64,000 bases of DNA from Undaria pinnatifida (Eukaryota > Sar > Phaeophyceae > Laminariales > Alariaceae). The notes below the pieces were generated by a model. It did not search any database and was not told the origin of the DNA. It saw only the letters and a program-made list of their open reading frames with translations. The first letter of the stretch is position 1. Every line of letters begins with the position of its first letter. Made by a program: the position numbers and the translations under genes. The stretch lies in contig JABAKD010000021.1 of assembly GCA_012845835.1 (NCBI GenBank), positions 1,439,185 through 1,503,184 on the forward strand, read 5' to 3'. This document shows, piece after piece, positions 10,836 through 21,169 of the stretch.

Positions 10836-10907
10836 ACGTACGTACTCGAAACACCACTCTGAAACATATATCAACGAAGTCTAGAACGTCAACCAAAACA
10901 TGCACAT

Positions 10908-11395
10908 GTAAGGAAGACTACCACGTAGTATCTATTACTACGCATACGCACAACAGACGCAAGTCATTTATAAAACAGTAACAAAGAAAAAAAAATAATA
11001 TAAAGGAAAGGAACGAAAAGAGAAGAAAGCGAAAAGAAAAAAAACGAAAAAGGAAAGAAAAGAAAAGACAAGAAAAGCAAGAAAAGACAAGAAAAGCAAG
11101 AAAAGACAAGAAAAGCAAGAAAAGACAAGACAAGAAGAGGAAGCAAGGCAAGGAGATAAGAAAAATAAATGTCATACTAGCAGACCCTCCTAGGAACTGA
11201 CTAAATACGGCATTGGGCTCATAGAGGGTATCAAGTGCATCATCAATGGCACCGGGGAGAGAACGCAACATGGCGAAGAAGTCAGGTCGGTCTTACGCTA
11301 TCTTGTGACGGTCATTGGAAGGCCCACAACTTTCAAGACGATGACGGCCAGACCCAGACTTCGGTCTTGAGCACGACGTCCCCCCTTCCCCCCTC
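10908..11395 (-). mobile_element. Retroposon A, 5' portion, copy 2
   Basis: The minus strand carries the conserved 5' part: GGGCCTTCCAATGACCGTCA-like start, a frame beginning MLRSLPGAIDDALDTLYEP at 11271, then a polypyrimidine tract (plus-strand GAAAA runs 10990-11150) and ACGACGTCTGTTGTGCG-like sequence. The 3' half is absent; only a detached tail remains at 10541-10581. It runs into a C-rich tract at its 5' end. Confidence 0.65.
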
Positions 11396-11525
11396 CTCCC
11401 CCCTCCCCCCCCCCCCCCCTTCCCCCTCCCCCCTCCCCCCCCGCCCCCCCCCGCCCCCCCCCCCCCGCCCCCCTCCCCCCGCCCCCCCCCCCCCTCCCCC
11501 CGCACCCCTCTCCCCCCCGCCGCTT
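11380..11525. repeat. C-rich low-complexity tract
   Basis: About 145 bp of CCCCCC interrupted by T and G, ending at CCGCCGC. It generates long proline-rich (plus) and glycine-rich (minus) frames with no coding value. On the minus strand, runs of four or more G at short spacing could form G-quadruplexes. Confidence 0.95.
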
Positions 11526-12221
11526 AGAGATGCCGAGGTTGGATGGGGCTGCCGCAGCCTTTGCGCGTCGCTCTGCAGCTTTGCATCTCTCCGTTTCATG
11601 CCAATTCGGCATGAACAACTCGGCTCCACCTCCTCTACTCGTCGAAACCATCTGCCAGCCTTCTGAGCAGCCTTTTGCCACCCTTCGAATTTCATTGCTA
11701 TTGCCGACATATCATCCTTCAGATGATCCATCCAGTCTTACTCTTGCCCCCCTGAGTAGCCCGTACCCAACATACAAGGAGAAGACAGAGATCCATACAA
11801 GGAGAAGACGCCACCACGTATAATTCGTAGTCAAGAACTTGGGCGCACTTGAGATGTGCCCCGAAAACAACCTATAATACACCAAAAACCTATTAATAAA
11901 AAGAAGTTCTAGAGTGGTGGCGACATCTGTGTGGTCGTACACTGCTGGGGTTATGTACTAAACAACGGCTTTCGACAATTAAAATGTGGACTTTCAAAAA
12001 TCGGGAGTACATTTCATGTAGTCTTGTATATTGCCTTCTAGATGTATGTAGTCTTGTAGCCATGCAGTCAGTCTACCGACACAGACATGGTCGGGTAGGT
12101 TTGTTTTAGCCGAAGGCACAAGAGGTATAGATGCTTGTTCCGGCTTAGAAGCGTTTTGACGAGGCGAGGGAGATGGGTTGTTGAGTGTACAAAATGTGGG
12201 ATTCGTTGGGGGTAGGTATAT
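11526..12221. other. Unique intergenic DNA
   Basis: No supported gene. A short duplication of AAGGAGAAGA(C) at 11775-11812 and AT-rich sequence after 11850 are the only features seen. Confidence 0.4.
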
Positions 12222-12960
12222 CCATATATTATAAAAATGAAAATACACTCCAGCTATGAGATCGAATATTTTGTCGAAACTCATATTTGCAAGCTGTGTG
12301 TGATACTCCGATCGCGCGTATTACGGGATGTGTGTCCTCATTAAGGATGTAGGTCGGCGACTCCCCTTGCAACTACAGTGTAGCTTATCAGGGTCAACAG
12401 GGTGATGTTAGTCAGTCTGTGCGCGGAAACTATAAAACCCGTTTCTGAGGGGGACAAAGTCTGACAGCTGTGGAAGGAAATGCATCAGTTTATCAAGTGA
12501 ATCCTGTAAGTCGAATAACCGGTGAGGGAAGGGCGGAGCTTTTAAGGACGTGGGGGCCTGATTTTGATCAAAAGGGGGGCGGGGGAGGGGGAAGGGGGGA
12601 GGGGGGGAAGGGGACGGGTGGGGCAGGTCAATTTGTGGGTGGAAACTATAAATCCTTCTTGTGGGGGAGGGGGGGGGTGTGTGGCGGGGGAGGCGGGGGG
12701 CGGGGGGGAGGGCTTTAGATCGCATAGATGTAGGGATTTGCTGTACGCGTGTTGCTAGGTCGAGGCGATGGTGCGGGTGGTGGGAAAGGAGGGGGCGTTG
12801 GGGGCGGGGGTGGGTGGGAATTGCAGCAGCGGCATGGACGGCTCTAAAAAGATAACCAAGCGATATCCAGGGCGTGGCAAGTGTTTATTACTCTGGCGGA
12901 TTCCGATATTAGGTGGGGCGTTTAAGCGAGAGGAAACGAGAAAAAAATAAAATAAAATGG
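12222..12960 (+). mobile_element. Modular element B, full-length copy 2
   Basis: The longest plus-strand copy. The 5' module (12222-12560) is near-identical to 1796-2140. It continues through G-rich tract 1 (12575-12625), CAATTTGTGGGTGGAAACTA, G-rich tract 2 (12660-12715), GTAGGGATTTGCTGTACGCG, G-rich tract 3 and GCATGGACGGCTCTAAAAAG to CGTTTAAGCGAGAGGAAACG. The same order, reversed, is seen at 15361-15990 and 21170-21915. The alternation of unique modules with G runs is the signature of the family. No protein-coding frame is conserved. Confidence 0.75.
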
Positions 12961-12990
12961 GGCGGGCGGGGGGGGGGGGGGGGGGGGGTG
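12958..12990. repeat. Poly-G tract
   Basis: GGGGCGGGCGGGG followed by about 20 G (12958-12989). Low complexity at the 3' edge of element B. Confidence 0.9.
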
Positions 12991-13394
12991 CAAGAGGTTT
13001 AGGTCACATAAATATCTGTGAAGGAATCCTAAATATGAAGGAATATGAAAGCGCGTCGTTTTTTAGATGATACATGACGTTGCACCCATGATTGAGACTC
13101 GGTCGGAAATTGAAAGGCTATGGGCTGTGAAGAGCCTGGGGCACAGTCGGTCCGCATGGTGTAATTTGCGACAGTACGCGTTATGGGTCGCGTCAGGAAA
13201 CGGTCACGGCCGAGCTGAGAGGCCACGGTACGATGTACCGCAAGGAGATAGTTGGTGTCAGAAATCGATACGAGGCTGGGTTGATTAATCAGCGTCGCGG
13301 ATCGGGGTCAAAATATAAAACCTAAGTGTATGCTGCTGTAATACCGCACGGTGCCGCGGAATAGTGGCTGTATGCCGATTTCTGTCGTATGAGC

Positions 13395-13690
13395 AATGCT
13401 AAAATCGCGGTAGACCACAGTACCAACCTATCACGTAGGGTATTTCGTACCTACCGTCTGCACGATCGGCTCCCAACCCCTGCCAAACGAAGTAGCATAT
13501 GCCTTACCAGGGAACGTAATCGGGCGCGGGCATATCAAGCGGTCTTTCAAAACACTGACGATTTGCCCTTCTCCCCCTCGTGTTCAGTGGTGGTGACATC
13601 GCATGACCACATCACGTCGCTCGTTGTATTTGCAATACGTGTCTCTGTCGTGTAATTGGCGACCTCAGAGCCCCACACCGGCACGGCAAA
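13395..13690 (+). repeat. Repeat family G, copy 1
   Basis: Contains GCGGTAGACCACAGTACCAA, GTAGGGTATTTCGTACCTAC, CAAAACACTGACGATTTGCC, GTGGTGACATCGCATGACCA and CCTCAGAGCCCCACA. It matches 17995-18220 and 18285-18565, and part of it recurs at 14887-14965 and 40155-40260. About 290 bp. Class unknown; no TIR recognised. Confidence 0.75.
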
Positions 13691-13842
13691 AAACCATGGT
13701 CTACCTACCTACCTGCGGACTGGAATGTTCAATCTTTTGTGGTGCGATCCATGTAAAATAAATCACCACAACGAAGCTATAACACATTGTGTACCACAGT
13801 TGTAAATGATTGTTTCAAATGGTTGTTTTGTATTCATGATGT

Positions 13843-13935
13843 TGCTGTTGTTGTTGCTCTCAAATTTACTCGCATCATCAGATCCGTGGTCACAGGGCGG
13901 GCCCCAGTCTTTCTGGAGTTGCAGAATACCCTAAA
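13843..13935 (-). mobile_element. Retroposon A, 3' tail fragment
   Basis: Plus strand GTTGCTGTTGTTGTTGCTCT, then CAAATTTACTCGCATCATCA and TCCGTGGTCACAGGGCGGGC, matching the tail of element A read on the minus strand. Only about 90 bp remain, consistent with 5' truncation typical of retroposons. Confidence 0.65.
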
Positions 13936-13984
13936 AAAAACACAAACCAACCAAAAGTCATTCAAATAAATAGCCAGGCTTGGT

Positions 13985-14310
13985 TGTTGGAATCCACGGG
14001 AGATTCCTAAAAGCCCCCCCCCCCCCCCCCCCCTCCTCTCCCTGACACACACGCAAAGAACGCCCTCCCCACCCCTCTCCCCCGCCGCCCCACCTAAAAT
14101 CAATTTTTTTGCTGGAACAGGAAACATTACCAGGCTGGTGATATCACCTCATTATTACCTATCCAACCAGCCATGCCGTAGCCCCACTTCATATATTTCC
14201 GCCCACCCCCCCCCGCCCCCCCGCTCCCCCTTCCCCGTTATCTGCACCATCGCCTAGACCTAGCACGTATAGTAAAGCTTCTCCCAGGTATACATTCATG
14301 CGGCCTAAAA
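13985..14310 (-). mobile_element. Modular element B, fragment with C tracts
   Basis: Poly-C (14010-14032), then CCACCTAAAATCAA, GGTGATATCACCTCATTAT, CCAGCCATGCCGTAGCC, a second C tract (14200-14235) and TCGCCTAGACCTAGCAC. Module order matches 15105-15600 and 20925-21400. Confidence 0.6.
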
Positions 14311-14374
14311 GGCTTTGATTTCGCCCCCTCGTTTCGTTATCTTCTTCCGCTGTCCCACCGAAAATCAAAATCTG

Positions 14375-14712
14375 CGTTTTTTTTTTATTTTAATTTTTTT
14401 CATTCGCACATTGCTACTTTCCAGCACCTGAACAATCCGTGGTCACAGATGTCGTCCCTTCCCCCCCCTCCCCCCCCCCCGGTTCTTGCCTTCAATTTTT
14501 ATCGCGCATAGGGTTCAGCGATCCCACTGCTCGTCGATTTTTCATCTCGAGTGTTGCTAACTCACGCTTTCGCGCTTTCCGCAAGTCAATTTGTGCGCAA
14601 GGAAAAGTCCCCACGAATTTATACGAGTATGCACCCGGGGAGATTCGAACCCACGAAACTGACCTATGCCAGGCTCGAGGATAACCTGATACGCCACCGG
14701 GGCTACCGGCTG
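14375..14712 (-). mobile_element. SINE family 1, copy b
   Basis: On the minus strand the head begins at AGCCGGTAGCCCCGGTGGCG (14712 downward), with box A-like TGGCGTATCAGG and box B-like GGGTTCGAATCTC (14641-14653 region). The body matches copy a and ends at CATCTGTGACCACGG. The A-rich tail on this strand is the plus-strand T-rich 14375-14400. Confidence 0.85.
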
Positions 14713-14739
14713 AACGAACACTACCAGACAGTTGATATC

Positions 14740-14880
14740 ACTTCAATGCCTTTCCAGCCATCCATATCGTTGCTCCAGTTCATACCCCGACCCCCTTCCC
14801 CCGCCCCAACACCCCCTTCTTCCCCACCACCCGCACAATCGCGTAGACCTAGCACCATGCGTATAGGAAGCTCCTAACAT
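14740..14880 (-). mobile_element. Modular element B, short fragment
   Basis: CCAGCCATCCATATCGTTGC, C-rich segment, CCCCACCACCCGCACAATCG and TAGACCTAGCACCATGCGTA match the central module of element B. Confidence 0.6.
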
Positions 14881-14886
14881 ATATAT

Positions 14887-14965
14887 ACATTAGTGGCGTT
14901 GACATTGCATGACCACATCACATCGCCTGTTGTGTTTGACAATATGTATTTCTTTCTTATAACTA
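14887..14965 (+). repeat. Repeat family G, fragment
   Basis: GTGGCGTTGACATTGCATGA, CCACATCACATCGCCTGTTG and a CAATATGTATTTCT segment match the 3' part of family G at 13600-13660 and 18480-18545. Confidence 0.6.
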
Positions 14966-15104
14966 GCGATATCAGAAAATAATGATAACTAAATGATTTT
15001 ACCTATCGATTGAAATATCCTATCTTTCAATCCATTTCCAATAACAAGTTATGAATACACCTAAAAAATGGGTTGCATACTACATGTAACATTGAACCTT
15101 CTAG

Positions 15105-15360
15105 AATAATATACCTAACCAGGCGGGTGATATAAAGGGGTGTCTTGTTGCTGCAACCGTCAGATTCATCCTCTTCAATGGTTTATAGTTTCCGCGCACA
15201 TATTGGAATGCCCGCCCCCCCCCCCGACCCCTCTTATTCAAACGCCTCACCTAAAATTAAAATCTACCAGAGAAGTAAACACTGGCAGCCAGCTGATATC
15301 ATCTCATTATCCTTCTAGTTATCCATGCCGTAGACCTCCAACTCATCTCCGCTCTCCCCC
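15105..15360 (-). mobile_element. Modular element B, module array
   Basis: GGCGGGTGATATAAAGGGGT, CTGCAACCGTCAGATTC, TTTATAGTTTCCGCGCACAT, C tract (15214-15227), CACCTAAAATTAAAATCTAC, AGCTGATATCATCTCATTAT and a second C tract (15357-15372). The same module order recurs at 20683-20910 and 20925-21165. Confidence 0.65.
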
Positions 15361-15990
15361 CCCCCCCCCCCCTCTTTTTTATTTTTTTATTTCTCGCTCT
15401 CTCTTGCTCAAACGCTCCACCCAATCACGAAATCCACCAGAGTAACAAACACTTCCACGCCCTGGATGTCGCCTCATATTTTTTACAGCCGTCCATGCCG
15501 CTGCGGCAATTCCCCCCCCTCCCGCCCCCAACGCCCCCTCCTTCCCCACCACCCGCACCATCACCTAGACCTAGCACCACGCGTATAGCAAACCCCTACA
15601 TATAATCGACCCCACATATATGCGACCCTACATATATGCGACCTAAAGCCTCCCCCTCCCCCCTCCCACGCAAGAAGGATTTATAGTTTCCGACCTACAA
15701 ATGGAGCTGCCTCACCTGCCCCCCCCCCCCCTTCCCCCTCCCCCGCCCCCCTTTGATCAAACTCTGGCCCCCACGTCCTTAAAAACTCCGCCCTCCCCTC
15801 ACCGGTTATTCGACTTACAGGATTCACTTGATAAACTGATGCATTTCCTTCCACAGCTGTCAGATTTTGTCCACCTCAGAAACGGGTTTTATAGTTTCCG
15901 CGCACAGACTGCATAACATCACCCTGTTGACCCTGATAGCTACACTGTAGTTGCAAGGGGAGTCGCCGACCTATATCCTCACCCACGATT
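15361..15990 (-). mobile_element. Modular element B, copy 3
   Basis: Reverse complement of 12222-12960. It begins (plus strand) with TTCTCGCTCTCTC..CAAACGCTCCACCC, passes GCCGTCCATGCCGC, ACCTAGCACCACGCGTATAG and AAGGATTTATAGTTTCCGAC, and ends with CTACACTGTAGTTGCAAGGG and AGTCGCCGACCTATATCC. Interspersed poly-C tracts correspond to the poly-G tracts of copy 2. Confidence 0.75.
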
Positions 15991-17029
15991 CGCGCGTCTT
16001 TTTACGCAGCAGCGGCGGACCAGCGATGCTTAATCGGGATGCTCGTGCGTGGAGGCAGGCGCCACCACGAGCCACAGTACGGCGCAGTCTCGGTTTGCGT
16101 GGAGGGAACTGCGCCGGCAGGAGGCAGGATTCGACGACGAGTGAGGAGGGCGACTGGCCGTCGACGGGCGGGGAAGAGACGGATTGAACTCTCCCTGAAC
16201 GAGATTTTTTTTTTTCAGCAGCACCGCAAGCTGCGTGGAGCATTTTGTTTTTTTGGGATGGGGGAGAAGGGAACCGATTGGAACTGAGTGTCAACGAGAG
16301 CAAGTGTAAAGGAGCGGGCCGAGTGAGCTAAAGCGATGAGGCGGCCATGGAGAACCACGGCAAGAGAAGGGCACACGGAGACCCACGACCCGCACGCACA
16401 CCATCATCACGAGGGCAGCGATCGTCTTTTTTGCAGGGTTTTTTAACGAGGCAGTAGTACAACATGTTCCTGACGTCACTGATTTTAGCAGAGTTGGTTG
16501 AAGAGTTTTATAACCTTCATGGGGAACGACCCCCCGCAATTTTCAATTTTCAGGCACGGGCGTAGTAGCTGCGCTGCAACCTGTCAAATAACTCGTGAAG
16601 GCGGGGCGATCATTGACATTTGTATGGTGTTTTTTGGTTCGATTGCTCTTATTTTTCACTGCATGCCCGCGGGTCGTCACTCTGACAGCACTCCAGACAG
16701 CAGGCGCGTTCGTCTGTGCTCACGATCACCGTGCGGATCGTACGGTGCAGGCAGCCCAGCCGCTGTAGTTTGTAGCCACGAGTTAGTTAGTTGTGGGAAC
16801 GGGGGAACTCTATGCTGTAGTTAAGTGGATACCCGCGGCCATGTGAGTTCAGTTTGCACATTGGACTTTTTACATTTTTGCGAAGGTTCTTCGTATCGTG
16901 CGGTTTAGGCGGGAAAGCATAGTATTTCCGGACAAATTTTGATTTCATTTGGTTTTCGGATCTTCCTAAGGCTCCAGCACCTTTGTGTGACCACGGACTC
17001 TAGATTTTTGACAAGAGGTAATGTTGACC
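15991..17029. other. Unique intergenic DNA with moderate GC
   Basis: Several open frames cross 15951-16824 on both strands, but none shows a domain, codon bias or splice context I would trust. A T-run lies at 16206-16215. A weak possibility of an unrecognised exon at 16040-16190 remains. Confidence 0.4.
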
Positions 17030-17375
17030 GGTCGCACCGGTGGCGTGTCAGGTTATCCTCGAGCCTGGTATAGGTCAGTTTCGTGAGTTGAGCCCCACCG
17101 AGTGCATGCTCGTCTAAATTCGTTAGGACTTTTTCTTGCGCACAAATTGACTTTCGGAAAGCGCGAGAGCGTGAGTTAGCAAAATTAAAACTCGATGAAA
17201 AATCGACGAGCAGTGGGATTGCTGAACCATACGCGCGACACAAAATGAAGGCAAGAACCGGGGGGGAGAAGGGACGACACCTACCTGCGACCACGGCTTG
17301 TCCAGAAGCTGGAAAGTAGAAGTGTTGAAAAAAAAAAAAAAATGTGAGAACAACAACAACAACAACAACAACCCT
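17030..17375 (+). mobile_element. SINE family 1, copy c, with (AAC)n tail
   Basis: Head TGGCGTGTCAGG at 17041-17052. Box B has lost one base (GAGTTGAGCCCC). The body matches copy a and ends in poly-A followed by TGTGAGAA and (CAA)n (17345-17373). This tail TGTGAGAACAACAACAACAA is the same as the end of retroposon A read on its own strand. Confidence 0.9.
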
Positions 17376-17994
17376 GGATTCGTTAGTCTACATAGTACAG
17401 TCTACATAGCCTATAGTCTTTACAAAAACCTAAATTAATTGCGTCAAAACTGCTCGTTGCCAAATAACGGGTTCATCAAGAACGCAAGAACGAGGTGCGC
17501 GGGGTAATCACAGCAGCGCACATCATTGTAGCATTCGCCCACCACATACATCACCTCTCCGTTGCAATTGTTTTTTTTGGGCATCAACGAACTGGGTCCA
17601 ACGTATGCCCCCGTGGTGTCTTAGGTGGAGTGAGGAGCGGCAGTAAAAATCAAGTGCGCTGCTCGATAACCTGTTCCTGACCGTCGGTATACTGGACAAT
17701 CTTCCGGCCGCGTCTCCTCTGTATCAGGTGTGTGAGGAATTTTATTTGTCGTTTTCAAGCAAGCGGTTGCGTTGACGTATACTACATCTGGCTCGATGTA
17801 AAGGAAAGGAACACCACTCAGCGATCATCTACTACTACACTGATAAAGCATGTTTTCATGAGCCCCACTAACAAGAGCACCAGACATGGACGCGACATCT
17901 ACAGGACTACAGGCACCTTCGACGACAGTGGGGAGAACGCAGGGCGAAAAATCGTACACTAGATAAAAATAATGTGAAAAAGAAGCACAGACAG
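17376..17994. other. Unique intergenic DNA
   Basis: No supported gene. The segment 17940-17994 already resembles the flank between the two family G copies (AAAATCGTACA..ATAATGTG). Confidence 0.4.
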
Positions 17995-18565
17995 ATATGT
18001 TAACACTGCGGTAGACCACACTACTACCAACCTATTGCGCAGGGCATTTCGTGCCTCCGGCCGTTTGCATGATAGCCTTACAACCTCTACCAAAGGCAGT
18101 AGCATATCCCTAACGAAGTAAGGTAACCCTCGCGTTCAATAGTGGTGACATCGCATGCCCACGTCACCTCGGTTGTTATATTTTGTAAGATGTGACCTCA
18201 GAGCCCCACATCATCGGCACGGCGAAAATTATGGGCGTAAAATCGTACATTTGAGCCAATAATAATATGAGAACTAAGTACGGGCGGATATGTTAAATTG
18301 CGGTAGAACACACTACCAACCTATTACGTAGGGTATGTGGTACATACCGTCTGCATGATCGCCTCCCGACCTATGCCAGACAAAGTATGACTGACCAAGG
18401 TACGTAATTGAGCGCGCGTACACCAAGCGTTCCTTTCAAAACACTGATGATTCGCACTTCTCGCTCTCGTGCTCAATGGTGGTGACATTGCATGACCACA
18501 TCACCTCGCCTGTTGTATTTTGCAATTTATTAGTATCTCTTTCGTAAAAATTAGCAATATAAAAA
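17995..18565 (+). repeat. Repeat family G, two tandem copies
   Basis: Copies at 17995-18220 and 18285-18565, with a shared lead-in (GGCGAAAA..AATCGTACA..GATATGTTAA) that shows the repeated unit is about 290 bp. Homologous to 13395-13690. Confidence 0.75.
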
Positions 18566-19107
18566 AGTAATGGTAACTTCACGGTTGTACACGTCGTACG
18601 AGTTTTCTATCCTGCGATCCACGTACAACAACAAATTACGAAGCTTCAACACGTTCTTTTACCACACCTAAGATCTGCTATTATGGAAAAAAAAATGAGC
18701 GATTATTTTTGGCGATTATTTTTGTAGTTTTGAGGCTCCAGAATAACTGCATTAGAAATAAGGGGCGTCCCAGTCCATTACTAGACTATGGCTTCTGATT
18801 TTTGGAAAGCTGTTTTATTTTGAATTGGTAGGTCTTGTTTTGCCGTTTGCCTTTATTTTTGAAATCTGGCACGTTCACTGTCGCCGGCGACTGCTGCTGT
18901 CTCTCTTGTGCTGCTGCGCTGCTGCTGTGGTGCTGGTGTGGTGTGTCTGTGGTGGTTTCGATGGTGGTGGTGGTGCTGCTGTCGCGTGTGTGTGAGGACG
19001 AAGCTCTGTCTCGCGCACAACAAGCGCAGTACGCTGTCGTAGGTGTGTTTGTGATTCTTTGTTGTGGGTGATGCGTGACGTGTACAGCAGACAGGTATCA
19101 TACCAAG
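18566..19107. other. Unique intergenic DNA, CTG/GTG-rich part
   Basis: 18885-18975 is rich in GCTGCTG and GGTGGTGGTG words but not a clean repeat. No gene supported. Confidence 0.4.
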
Positions 19108-19228
19108 TACAGCATAGGCAGTGGTGACATGTATGTGATACTTGGTACGAGGTAGTATTCAAAAGTCAAATAATCCCAGTTCTGAGAGGTTGGAAGAGCT
19201 GATTATTATTGCTGGAGTAATACTAGAC

Positions 19229-19965
19229 TATTTTTTGTTGTTGTTCTCACATTAACTCGCAAAATCAAGTCCGTGGTCACAGGACAGGCTCCAGTCACTC
19301 TGGAGCTGAGGAATACCCTAGGGAAACAACACAAACAACCCAAGGTGGTACACGCATATATCACAGCTGACGCAATTCATGCCTCCACCAGAAACATATA
19401 AAAGTGAAATCGGGAGTCAGTCTACGATGTATGTGCCAGGTCCATACCGGTGCATACGTCTCATTACTCGCGCCTGGAAAAACCGACTATAATAATACCT
19501 CTTGCCACCCACGAAAGATTACCACGTATATATTACACGTAGTACCTATCTCTACGCATACGCACGACAGACGCAAGTCAATTGGAAAAAAGAAACATAG
19601 AACAAATAAGAAGAGAAAGGAAAGGAAAGAAAAGAGGAGAAAGCGAAAAAAGAAAACGAAAAAGGAAAGAAAATAAAAGAAAAGGCAAGAAAAGGCAAGA
19701 CAAGAAGAGGAAGCAAGCCCCAAGGAAAGGAAAAGAGGAAAAAAATATGTCATACTAGCAGACCCCAGGAACTGACTAAAGACGGCATTGGGCTTATAGA
19801 GGGTATCAAGTGCATCATCAATGGCACTGGGGAGAGAACGCAACATGGCGAAGAAGTTAAGGCAGTCTTACGCTGTCTTGTGACGGCCATTGGAAGGCCC
19901 TCGCCTTTCAAGACGATGATGGCCAAACCCAGACTTCAGTCTCCTGGGCATGACGCCCCCTCCCC
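19229..19965 (-). mobile_element. Retroposon A, near full-length copy 4
   Basis: Minus-strand order: GGCCTTCCAATGGCCGTCAC, a frame starting MLRSLPSAIDDALDTLYKP at 19846, a polypyrimidine tract, ACTTGCGTCTGTCGTGCG, CACTTTTATATGTTTCTGG, CCAGAGTGACTGGAGCCTGT, CCTGTGACCACGGACTTGAT, and a tail ending TGTGAGAACAACAACAA (plus 19229-19250). About 735 bp. The conserved N-terminal peptide among copies suggests descent from a longer coding element; no reverse transcriptase is present. Confidence 0.75.
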
Positions 19966-20010
19966 CCCCCTCCCCCCCCCCCCCCCCCCCCCCCCTTCCC
20001 CCTCCCCCCG
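19950..20010. repeat. C-rich tract at the 5' edge of element A
   Basis: CCCCCTCCCCCCCCC and longer runs. The copies at 11380 and about 35070 also abut C- or G-rich sequence at this edge. Confidence 0.9.
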
Positions 20011-20358
20011 GCCGTGTAGGCAGTGGTGACATGTGATACTTAGTACGAGGTAGTATCCAAAAGTCAAATAATCCCAGTTCTGAGAGGTTGGAAGAGCTGT
20101 TATTGCTGGGCTTAGAAACCACCATATCCGCTGATTCTGGCATCGATTATTTCTGAACCCAGTAATAATGATGATCTCTGGTCCCATGGTGGATGGTTTT
20201 TATTTTTGGCGTCAGAGATCCCGGTTACGGCGAGAAATAATCGCTGAAAGTATTCGCCATAATAGTTGGTCTAAAGATTGCGTTACATACCAATCTAACA
20301 TAAAATCTTCTACCAGGTATTATTAAAGTAGAATAATGAACAATATTGTACCAGGCAG

Positions 20359-20678
20359 GTGTTTTTTTTTTTCTTCTTTTTTGCACAGTTCTACTTTTTA
20401 GGTTCTTGACAAGCCGTGGTTGCAGGTGTCGTCCCTTCTCCCCCCCGGTTCTTGCCTTCAACTTTTATCGCGCACAGGGTTCAGCAATCCCATTGCTCGT
20501 AGATTTTTCAGCGATCGATTGTTGCTAACTCACGCTCTCGCGCTTTCCGCAAGCCAATTCGTGCACAAGAAAAAGTCCCAACGAATTTATACGAGTATAC
20601 TCTCGGCTGGGCTCGAACTCACGAAACTGACCTACACCAGGCTCGAGGATAACCTGGTACGCCACCGGCGAGACCGGA
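20359..20678 (-). mobile_element. SINE family 1, copy d
   Basis: Minus-strand head from CCGGTCTCGCCGGTGGCGTA, box B-like GAGTTCGAGCCC (20608-20619), body and 3' end CACCTGCAACCACGGCTTGT, then a T-rich plus-strand stretch (20359-20380) as its A tail. The two head copies b and d face the same way, on either side of element B and A material. Confidence 0.85.
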
Positions 20679-20682
20679 TACA

Positions 20683-21165
20683 TAAAGGAAGGTCTTCTTG
20701 CTACAATCGTCAGATTCGTCCTTTTTAAGGGTTTATAGTTTCCGCGCACATATTGAAGTGCCCCGTCCGCCCCCCCCCCCCCCCCCCCCCCCCGATCCCT
20801 CTTGTTCAAACGCCCCACCTAAAATCAAAACCTGCCGAAAAGTAGTAAACACTACCAGCCGGCTGATATCACCTCATTATCTTTCTCTCCATGTAAAAAC
20901 AAATCTTGTAGAATAATATGCAACACCAGGCAGGTGATATAAAGGGATGTCTTCTTGCTACAACAGTCAGATTTGTCCCTTTCAAGGATTTTTAGTTTCC
21001 GTGCACATACTGAAGTGTCCTGCCCGCCCCCGCCTTCCCCCCGATCCCTCTTGTTTAAACGCCCCACCTAAAATCAAAACCTTCCTGAGAGTAGTCAACA
21101 CTACAAGCCAGCTGATATCACCTCATTATCTTTTTAGCCATCCATACCGTAGCCCCAATTCATTC
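20683..21165 (-). mobile_element. Modular element B, two module arrays
   Basis: 20683-20910 and 20925-21165 are direct repeats of about 245 bp. Both carry AAGGRATGTCTTCTTGCTAC, TTTAGTTTCCGYGCACATA, a C tract, TTCAAACGCCCCACCTAAAA and GCTGATATCACCTCATTATC. The C tract in the first is about 27 C (20769-20793). Confidence 0.7.
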
Positions 21166-21169
21166 TTCC

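Larger units (their letters stand above)
19108..20112. repeat. About 100-bp direct repeats flanking retroposon A
   Basis: 19108-19215 and 20012-20112 both contain TAGGCAGTGGTGACATGT, GTGATACTTRGTACGAGG, AAAAGTCAAATAATCCCAGT and TCTGAGAGGTTGGAAGAGCT. They flank the element A copy at 19229-19965. The left copy has a small extra ATGT and a TTATTA insertion. They carry no obvious TG..CA LTR ends, so a duplication enclosing the insertion is at least as likely as an LTR pair. Confidence 0.75.

Noticed and set aside
11235-11731. Proline- and glycine-rich proteins on both strands
   Set aside because: They come from the C-rich tract 11380-11525; no conserved residues outside it.
19108-20112. LTR retrotransposon with 100-bp LTRs
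   Set aside because: The direct repeats lack TG..CA ends, primer-binding site, polypurine-tract position and any gag-pol; element A inside has its own retroposon tail.
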